Source of the DNA: Gerris lacustris
Lineage: Eukaryota; Arthropoda; Insecta; Hemiptera; Gerridae
Length of the DNA: 64,000 bases
NCBI GenBank assembly: GCA_951217055.1
Contig: OX578276.1
Coordinates: 136,963,787 to 137,027,786, forward strand
Direction: 5' to 3'
The notes under the pieces are model-generated. The model had not been told where the DNA came from. It made no database searches and saw nothing but the letters and a program-made list of their open reading frames with translations. Below are positions 55,985 to 64,000 of this stretch, piece after piece; positions within the stretch are counted from its first letter, which is position 1, and every line of letters begins with the position of its first letter. The position numbers were made by a program, and so were the translations under genes.

Positions 55985-56243
55985 AGGACATGGCATAATG
56001 CCGATCCAACATCTTAATGACGTTATGTCTGATGTTGGAACAGTTCCTATGTGTCACGCTTGCGTGGCACATCCCTTGGTGTCTCTCGCAAATTGTGTTG
56101 CCTATTGCAGTGTGCAAAAACACGGTATTACTCTGCTGATGTGTTTTGCCAGCCAAGCAAGAATGGCGGTATGAGAGCACCCTCGTCTCTGATAAGTCCT
56201 ATATCTGATCTTCTTGATGTAGTATAGGTCCAGAGTTGGGTGG

Positions 56244-56286
56244 GCATCGTCGGGCCCCTGATGAGTCGGACGCGACGAAACGATGC
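56244..56286 (+). ncRNA. Hammerhead ribozyme, unit 2
   Basis: Identical to the unit-1 ribozyme and exactly 302 bp downstream, with cleavage predicted between 56251 and 56252. A transcript through both would release a 302-nt monomer, the length expected for circularisation in retrozyme biology. Confidence 0.85.
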
Positions 56287-56400
56287 AGGACATGGCATAA
56301 TGCCGATCCAACATCTTAATGACGTTATGTCTGATGTTGGAACAGTTCCTATGTGTCACGCTTGCGTGGCACATCCCTTGGTGTCTCTCGCAAATTGTGT

Positions 56401-56597
<197 letters not shown>

Positions 56598-56899
56598 TCC
56601 TTCATTTTATAACCAATAAAAAAACCAAACGTTCTAAAAAAATTCTTATACATATTTACGCCTCAAGAGTTTTCATGTAATTAGAGTAAAAACAATATTT
56701 TTCTTTTAAAAAGAAACGAAAAGAAAAATTAAAAAGTAAATACTACCAAATTTGCTCAGAATTTATGATTTTTAAAGAAAAACCCAAGATAAAGTGGGAA
56801 CTATACATATTACGATGATAACCGAACAAATCGTAGAAAATAATAGTTTTAAAAAATAATTTTTCTTTTGATGAGAAAAATCAAAATCTAAAAAAAACC

Positions 56900-57075
56900 T
56901 TGAAACAATTATCAAAAACGGTTCCGATGATTTTGCGATTTAAAAATGCTAAACTTTAGACCATTTAAATACGAAGCTAACCATACATGTCGTTTTCCCG
57001 GAAAAAAGTAGTTCCTGAGAAAATCTTTAGGCGGACAATGTGAGAGAGGCCAATTTCAATCCCTCGCTAGGGGAG
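56900..57075 (+). repeat. Rep-A fragment, 3' part
   Basis: AACGGTTCCGATGATTTTGC, CCATTTAAATACGAAGC, TCGTTTTCCCGGAAAAAAG and GGCCAATTTCAATCCCTCGC correspond to 27296-27445. The box-B-like sequence is degraded here (ATTTCAATCCC). Confidence 0.6.
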
Positions 57076-57099
57076 ATTTGTATGCACTTTATGCGGAAC

Positions 57100-57561
57100 G
57101 CACTTAGATCCGTAGACGCTAAAGAACAAAATATATCTGGGCTGCTAAGGTGTCATATTAAAATATGCTTATAAAATTCAAAAATTGTTTTGTAATTCGC
57201 ATTTTGCTTTATTACAACTATCAGACTAAAAAATCGTAATAAAATTTTCAAAAAATCACAAGCTTGAATCCTTTTACACCCTAACTATGTTTTGACATCC
57301 TACATGTTAACTTTAATGGAATTGTTTTAAAGAAATTTTATGCACTTTTGAATGCACCTTAAATATCTGAATGCTATTTAAACCCTACTGTTTTTGAAAG
57401 ATTTTTTTGTAGCTACCCTATAAAATTCTTGGGTTTGGGTTATTACACATAAGTGCAAAGGGTCAAATATTTATCTTGGAGCACTTTCGGAGGGCAAGTG
57501 CGTTACAGACAGATAAGTGCAGGAATGTGTAAGGGTCCTAGTTTTGCCTACGGACCCTAAA
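57100..57561. mobile_element. Rep-D copy, left end degraded
   Basis: The right end AAGGGTCCTAGTTTTGCCTA followed by CGGACCCT matches 54300-54327, preceded by ACAGACAGATAAGTGCAGG. The left end near 57110 (GATCCGTAGACGCTAAAG) is only a weak match. The body lacks the clear core phrases. Confidence 0.5.
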
Positions 57562-59750
57562 AGAATTCCTCTTTGGTCTATTAATTACATAATTACTACG
57601 CATAAAAATATAAACACATTAAAAATTTACTCATCATTCTTTGTAGAAAACAAACGTGAACTCTTGTGAGTTAAACAATAGTTGAATCACTGGAACTTTA
57701 AATGTCATTTTACGTATAATTACCTCGTGAGTCGACTTGCAACTCTGAATATTTTATTTTGTATACAAAGGACGATAGAAAATAACAACAAAACATTTGG
57801 CTCCTGGCCCAAACACACTCTATTAGGACTGCTAAAAAACATACTTCCCCTTCGACACAACATCCACATTTCTTTCAACTTTAATCTGAACAAATAAACG
57901 TGACAACTCAGTCAATACCTCCAATCTTGACCAATCTTGAATTATATTAATATAGTACAGAGAAAATAATATTTAATTTTTTCGTAATGAAGTGAAATAA
58001 TGGCAAGCTAAACTTTGAAGAGATCTTGATTGTATTAAATTTAATTCGAGAATAAAAATATGAAACCATACAATTTTGAAAAGAAGCAGGGGTACTTTTT
58101 ACTACGTTTTTGTTAGCTTGCTTTCTTGTTTGTTTGTTTGTTTGTCCAGTACAAATCTAGCAATCGATTATTAACTAACTTCCCGAGTAGCTAGACATTT
58201 GAAACTTTTAGAATAGCTCAGAACACGATGGCAATGAAATATTTTAATACTTTTAGCCATCTTTCAGCCAAATTTAATTCGTTTTCAGCAAATTTTGCTG
58301 TTTGGGTTTGGAAAGTTAGTTCGGAAAAAATACGCAAGTTATTTTATTAGTTTTGACATGTCCAATATTTACAATCTTCATTTTAACGGGTTTCAAATTT
58401 GTGATTTTTTATTAAGAGATTAACATTAAATGACAGCGAAAAAGGAAAAGTAAACAAAGAAATAAATTAATTGACGTGTGACAACCAGGTTTGTTTACAC
58501 TTGTGTCCTAGGTATCGGTTTAATTTTTCTGCATCTGTACTTCTTTACTTGTACTCATTTTTCTTTTTCTTCTCTTACTGTCCCTACACGGAGGCATATC
58601 AATGGCACGGTTTAGATTCGGTGTTGGCGAGATCCGTTGTACAAAGATTTGTCCTTTTATAGGTTTAAGATCAGCTCTCTAGATGGTTGTCATTTACGTG
58701 AAGTAAATAAATTCGGAACTATTTTTTTTTTCACTAACATTATATATTATATAACAATAACAATTATATTATCAACATTACATACGATTCAACAGAAAAT
58801 TTAAAAACGTAGTACATATATAGAAAGTTCTTTTTATCTTGAAATTTTTATTAATTATATATATTAAAACATTTTTTTTTTTTTTAAAAATAGATATATC
58901 TCATTGCTTCTAATTTAGAATTAGTGATCTTGTCTAGCTTAGGCGAGATTAATAGATTAGGCTTGTAACTGCGTCTCCCTGGCTCTAACAACAGACCTAA
59001 CTTTCAACCTATTAACCTTGGCCTGGTAATTAATCATGAATTGTCTCTCTACACTATTTTATTATTTTAATTAATTCAATAGCATCTGGTCAGATATATA
59101 ATAAAATTAAAGTGTTTTTTTCGGCTGAAATTTTGAATTGAACTCACGCAGTTGAATTTAGCATACTTTGATCTAATAGTTTTGATTAAGTTAACGAAAA
59201 AAAACTTTGCTTTTGATGTTTATTTTAATAATTAAGGATTTCTGTCAATGGTAAATTGCTTCACTTTCTTCTTAAAATGATTTTATAAAAATCAGTGTTT
59301 TAAAAATTTCTTAAATGAAAAATCGTATTAAAATAAAAATTGTAAATATTTTTTTACAAAAACTATATTTTTAATTTTAAATATTTTTAAAATAATTTGT
59401 TTTAAAAAATGATTTTTTAAAAATAAAATGTCTTATTGTAGAGGGACATACATTGACTTAACTAAGGGGTTGGGAACTAGAGATCTATACCGATAATCTG
59501 GAACTTCCTTGTAATTCAAGGACTCCAAAGAAATGTTAGGCGCCAGCTACCCCTCCCACAAGACCAAGATATAATTCCTCACTACGTATAAGAAAATAAA
59601 GATATGCAGTAGTAAAAAAAAAATATATATTAAATTGTTTTTTATATAATTTTCAAAACTCTTTAAGCCATGTTATTATAGTCAAACTAAAGACAATTAA
59701 AAAACGAATAAATTTGATCAAGGAAAATTAATAATAATACGAGTACACAC

Positions 59751-59754
<4 letters not shown>
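57562..59754. other. No gene recognised
   Basis: About 2.2 kb AT-rich. (TTTG)n-type repeat near 58125-58146. Frames at 57682-57897 and 58471-58662 lack motifs and are not called. A GC-richer patch at 59500-59570 has no frame. Confidence 0.4.

Positions 59755-59818
<64 letters not shown>
59755..59818. repeat. (TA)n microsatellite
   Basis: Uninterrupted TA tract. Confidence 0.9.
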
Positions 59819-59820
<2 letters not shown>

Positions 59821-60383
59821 GATGCCTAAACCCCGACCAAGAACTCGTGGCAATCTGGGGTTTTTATGTCATGTATACACAGTTTTTTGTTTTTAATAAA
59901 ATAGACACACACACATAAAACACTTGGCATTCGCTGTCACTTAGATATATGTATAATGTTAACACCAGACTATACCGAATTTAACAATACTTGGAAGTTC
60001 TGATTTTAAAACAAGCTAAGTTTTACAGTTTTTCCGGGTCCTATCAGTTCATGGTGGGGGTTTACTTGATTTTAAATCAACAAAAATCCATTTATATAAT
60101 AAGCTGATAGAGAGGAAGGATGGCCTTGGGCCGTGGTAATCATTACGGGTAATGTCATAGATTACCAGCCACTTCTACGGAGAATACTTTTTAAATGAGG
60201 TTTCTTTAAAAACGTACGACCTTACTTTAATTAGATCTCTTCTCATTTGCAAATACTAAAATGTACATCCACAAAGTTTTAATTGTGGGTATAAAAATGT
60301 TAAAAACTATACATATGTCAGTCATTCTACGTTCGTCTTCGTTTCTTAAAAATCAGTAAAACAAAAACAAAAAAAAAAAAAAA
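59819..60383. other. No feature recognised
   Basis: AT-rich; ACACACACACAT at about 59907-59917. Nothing else identified. Confidence 0.4.
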
Positions 60384-61097
60384 TACGGGTGGTGTCGCGG
60401 GACACCCGGTTCCTTACATTTTTCATTAAATATAAATTATAAAATCACACTGCTAACTACGTATACATTGCTAACTACTTATACATGGCGGAGTTAGAAA
60501 AGAGACAAAATTAAAAGTAACTAACTGTTTGTTCCTGGCAGAGTTAAGGCAAAATTAAAAGAAAATCATTATTTGTATAATTAAAGCAAGCGTCTTACTA
60601 TAAATATATATTAAATATAAGAAAAAAGTTGATCATGATGAGTTTATAGTGAAAGAGTATGTTTGTTAAAGGAGTTTGGATTGAAATAGGACTATTTTCT
60701 ACCTACCCGGCCAATTAATTTAAAATATTATAAAATGTATCGCTTCCCTACTCTACAGCTTCTGCTTGTATCAGGGTGAAATTTTACATGATTATATTTA
60801 ATTTATTTACAAAACAAAGTGACATTTTTGACATATATAACAAAAATAATCAAAACAAGTCAAGTAACAGGCTTCCTTAATAACACTTTTTCCCGTTTTT
60901 TAAAGCTAACGTTTACGCAAGCGTTGCGTGTGAACGCTTGGGCGGATAACGTTTTCCGACGAACTCAGCCTGGGCATTGGTAAAATTAACATGTGTACCA
61001 AATTTCATCGATTATTTCGTGTCGGTGATTTTGGTCGTTTTTTTCGGATTCACTCCCGGGCTCTAGAACGTGCCACAAGGAACTTCGTTCCAAATAA
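60384..61097 (+). repeat. Rep-G copy 2, longer copy
   Basis: 60384-60880 parallels 5640-6161, including GGTGTC-GCG-GGACACC and GCAAGCGTCTTACTATAAA. This copy continues through a palindrome-like ACGCAAGCGTTGCGTG (about 60914) to AAGGAACTTCGTTCC near 61077-61091. That restates the palindrome at the start of copy 1, so copy 2 may keep the true far end. Confidence 0.65.
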
Positions 61098-61540
61098 AAA
61101 AAAAGTAAATAAAAGTAAAAATAACTCAGAATATAACAAAAATGCAGGCTACATCCAAACTAAGTATAACTAATGACAAAGTGCAAACGTATACAATGTA
61201 AGTTGATTAAACATTTTGTAATTCATTGTTTTTAAACCAAATCCAATAAAATATTACTATCTAATAAAATAAAGCTGAAACTTTCATTTGTTATGTTTTT
61301 CCAATGACAATGACAGTTTATCATATTTTTTTTTTTAAATAAATAATCGTTTTATGTATAATAATTATAATAATAATAATAAAAAAAATAATAATCAACC
61401 GCAATTGTTATGAAAATTTTCTAGTTATGAAAATTTTTACGCTGTTGTCATTTCAATAAGCAAGATTCTATTCGACGAAACGAAGCCGTTAAGATGCACA
61501 AGTTAGCGCACACCACTGTATATAAATAAATGGATTTCCT
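61098..61540. other. No feature recognised
   Basis: AT-rich with ATAATAATAA simple repeats near 61365-61395. Confidence 0.4.
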
Positions 61541-61610
61541 TAAGCCAGTTTTGCGCATATAAAGTCGGAGGAGCGTCGTGTTTTCGTACGTCGCAAGAAA
61601 TTATCTAATA
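61541..61610 (+). promoter_or_regulatory. TATA-containing promoter-like sequence
   Basis: CGCATATAAAG (TATA box at 61558-61564) is followed by a GC-richer GGAGGAGCGTCGTG, then TTTTCGTACGTCGCAAG. The arrangement fits a core promoter or retroelement LTR promoter. No downstream gene could be identified. Confidence 0.3.
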
Positions 61611-61819
61611 AATAATTTTGCGATTTTATTCAATGTGAAGACAAATCTTTTCTTTAATACTCGTATCGTATTTATAGATTTTTGTGTGATAACAAAAAAT
61701 GTAACCTATTACATAAACAAGTAAAGCGCGCTTCACATAAGTACGTGGGGGCGATAATCGCCGGTTTCTGTACGATTAAGTTAAAATTATTAAGTGTAAT
61801 ATAATTACACTAATTTTAA

Positions 61820-62340
61820 TAGTAATATTCTTTTTTACTCTTCAAGACCTTTAAATTGATGTATAACTTGTTATGGTAACTAAAAGAATGTTTAGTCACC
61901 CGCCATATTGGCCGCCATCTTGAAAATTTTAATAATTGCCTATTCTTTTTCTACACTTCAAGACCTTTTAATTGATATGTATAACATGTCATGGTGACTA
62001 AGAACCTTTTTTTAGTCGCCCGCCATATTGGCCGCCATCTTGAAAATATTACGTGTGAAATTTTAATAGTTGCATATTCTTTTTCTTCATTTCAAGACCT
62101 TTAAATTGATATATAACATGTCATGGTCACTAAAAACATTTTTTTTAGTCGCCTGCCATATTGGCCGCCATCTTGAAAATATTAAGTGTGAAAAATCCAA
62201 AATGTGTCCAGTTGCCTAAAATGCCGAGATGCACCTGTGTGCCGAATTTCATGTTCCTAGCTGTAGTAGTTTATGAATTGAAACAAGCAACGGACAGACA
62301 GACAGACAGAGCCGTTATATAAGGTTTCTTTTTTTACTTC
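61820..62340 (+). repeat. Three ~120-135-bp tandem units with a YY1/Pho-like motif
   Basis: Each unit contains CTTCAAGACCTTTAAATTGA, ATAACATGTCATGGT-type sequence, TTTAGTCGCC and GCCATATTGGCCGCCATCTT (ending at about 61921, 62041 and 62174). The array leads into GGACAGACAGACAGACAGAG and a GGTTTC...GAAACC end (62323-62352), as in other TGTC families here. AAGATGGCGGC is the classic YY1-type consensus; binding is inferred only. Confidence 0.65.
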
Positions 62341-63399
62341 GTACAGAAACCTAAAACTTAACTTTGGATAACACTTAATCTACCGTTTATTTGGTGCTAT
62401 CTAAAGATTGGCCAAATAAACAGATGTTAATTTTTTAAAAGTTCTAAACTATAAATATTAATAATATTTGTTAAACAGCTGTTCAAAGTTACTACTGACA
62501 ATTTATGATGATTCAGGATTAAAGAAGTTGTTGTTAGGGTTAGAATTCAATTTAAAATCGATGTAAGGTATTAATTTAATAAAAAATAAATGTCAATCCA
62601 ATGTTGGACATCTCAATTAATTTTTTTTTGTAATTCTTACCTTGATCCCTTTATCAAATATAACTGCAGTCCTGACATCATAAGAATTTGTCAAACTTTA
62701 TAAGAAGTTATTCGTAGAGCGAAAAATTAACCATAAATCGATTTTTTAGCTCTCGTAGTTAATCTAAGTAAACCCTATTAAGTCCGTTTCTTTTTAAATA
62801 ATAGCTTATTTGAATTCCAAAGTGAGGACAACAGAAGATAATCGATTATTTAACATCTATAGTTTGTAGTTTTAAATGCAAATTCTTTTTTGTGGTTATA
62901 TTTTTTTCTTTAAAATGTAAAGCTAAGTTTATAATTCGAGAAAATAACAAGATAAACTATGAAAATCTGAGTACATAAAGACTTTTTTTTTTCTAGATCC
63001 GATTTTTAGAGATAATTATTATTTATGTCTACCTTATACCCTTCAAACTTACTTGAAGACCTATATTAAAGTTTATTATAGTTGACTGTATTATATATTA
63101 TTTTATTCTGACAATGCAATAACGTTAATTAAACGTCTCATTATTCACGAGAAAAACAAGTTAAATCTACTTATCATTAAATAATAAATCAAAGCATTAA
63201 ACAATGAAAGAAAATAATGATATGTATATAATATGTAGGTCATATAATGTATCTACACTTATTCGGTATGCAAAAGTCATTGAGCAAAAAAAAACTGGTA
63301 ATGATGATTTTTTTGTTAGTCTAATTAGAAAAGGATGGTGGTTTGACTTTCACCGTGGCCCGGTGCTCAGAGCATATTTTAAGGAATTTTTACTGGGCG
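62341..63399. other. No gene recognised
   Basis: AT-rich. The 92-codon frame beginning at 63204 runs from AT-rich DNA into the GC-rich islet below and has no recognisable domain, so it is not called. Confidence 0.4.
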
Positions 63400-63480
63400 A
63401 CAAACTAGGACGTTCCGGGGGTCTGGGGGTAAGGATATGGAATTCCTCCAGCAGAGCGAGGGATCCCCCGGACAATTTTT
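63400..63480. mobile_element. GC-rich transposon-like islet
   Basis: CCGGGGGTCTGGGGGTA and GGGATCCCCCGGACA form an imperfect GC hairpin followed by AATTTTTGAAAATTTGAAGC. This phrase style is common in repetitive DNA, but the element type and ends are not visible. Confidence 0.35.
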
Positions 63481-64000
63481 GAAAATTTGAAGCTTCAATA
63501 CGCAACTTGAAATAAGCTGTTTTTAAATAATTGAATCTCTTCTACATTTCTTTGTTCCATTAGTTTATTAGAGAAAAACAAAAGCCATAACTTTAAGGAA
63601 GAAAAACATTTAATAAATATGTTTTTTCACTAAATACAGGTTTTTACAATGTAACTTAACTAACTGAATTGCTATTGTAATAAAAACAATTTTTATAAAG
63701 AGTTAGAAATTACAACTTATAGGCCAGTCAAAACATACATATAAAATAGTAAAGTCGCAATGAAATTCGGCCCTTTTTTAGTTCTTGCTATATACTTTGT
63801 AAACTATGCGTTGTTCGACGTTAGTTGCTCTATTTTTAAATTACAGTAAATTTGCAGCAGCATAAGCCCAACTGCAGCTCTGTGCGTCCAATAGTTTCCG
63901 AGATATGGCACTTCAAAAATTGTCAGTTTTTTCAAAAATGGAAATTTTAAGTTTTGCTCTCGTTTCGGGCCAAATATCGGCATAAAAGCGCTCACCTACG
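63481..64000. other. No gene recognised; possible repeat at 63780-64000
   Basis: The last ~200 bp (CCAATAGTTTCCGAGATATG, CTCTCGTTTCGGGCC) has the wording of dispersed repeats but no second copy in this window. The minus-strand frame there is not called. Confidence 0.35.

Noticed and set aside
61541..61800. A retroviral-type LTR suggested by TATAAAG plus AATAAA
   Set aside because: No TG...CA ends, no direct repeat partner, no primer-binding site and no gag/pol sequence nearby.
63204..63482. 92-codon plus-strand frame
   Set aside because: It crosses from AT-rich DNA into a GC-rich repeat islet and has no family motif.

Overview
The window looks like non-coding, repeat-dense nuclear DNA from an invertebrate, most likely an arthropod. 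I infer this from the strong AT bias, the absence of any long ORF, many (TA)n microsatellites, and a mix of repeat types common in arthropod genomes: piggyBac, hAT, Tc1/mariner-type miniature elements, Helitron-like ends, tRNA-derived SINE sequence, a decayed non-LTR reverse transcriptase, and families carrying TGTC-rich motifs. I cannot name the species. No complete protein-coding gene is visible. The best cellular coding candidate is one 77-bp internal exon (13992-14068) with good splice signals.

Layout. 0-10 kb: two copies of a three-copy element with a shared short peptide (Rep-F), a tRNA-derived SINE, the first copy of a dispersed repeat (Rep-G), a broken hAT transposase fragment, and a Helitron-like remnant carrying a miniature inverted-repeat element beside it. 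10-20 kb: hAT-like GC-rich ends, the candidate exon, a mariner-like MITE bounded by (TA)n, a perfect hairpin, and the first foldback element built around a tRNA-like sequence. 20-30 kb: the second tRNA-like foldback, an array of 75-bp hairpin units, a Rep-C element with three ~290-bp internal units, the best Rep-A copy, a 77-bp-arm foldback and a LINE reverse-transcriptase pseudogene. 30-46 kb: several Rep-B copies, a ~1-kb foldback, a piggyBac element with intact TTAA ends but a deleted and broken transposase, a mariner-like long-inverted-repeat element and a second large Rep-C element. 46-55 kb: Rep-F copy 3 nested in another inverted-repeat element, four more inverted-repeat elements, and a Rep-B copy split by a Rep-D insertion. 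55-64 kb: a 302-bp tandem dimer with a hammerhead ribozyme in each unit, long (TA)n tracts, Rep-G copy 2, and a tandem array of YY1/Pho-like motifs.

The most interesting locus is 55745-56402. It holds two apparently identical 302-bp units, each with a complete hammerhead core (CTGATGA, a 4-bp stem II, GAAAC, a perfect 7-bp stem III and a GTC cleavage triplet). The array starts with a perfect 92-bp palindrome and is bordered by (TA)n on both sides. This is the organisation expected of a retrozyme or of Penelope-like pseudo-LTRs. Four other sites carry sequence resembling Penelope-like 3' tails, so an active Penelope-like retroelement elsewhere in the genome could supply the copying machinery. 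All boundaries were read by eye without alignment software; allow a few bases of error for hairpins and tens of bases for dispersed repeats.
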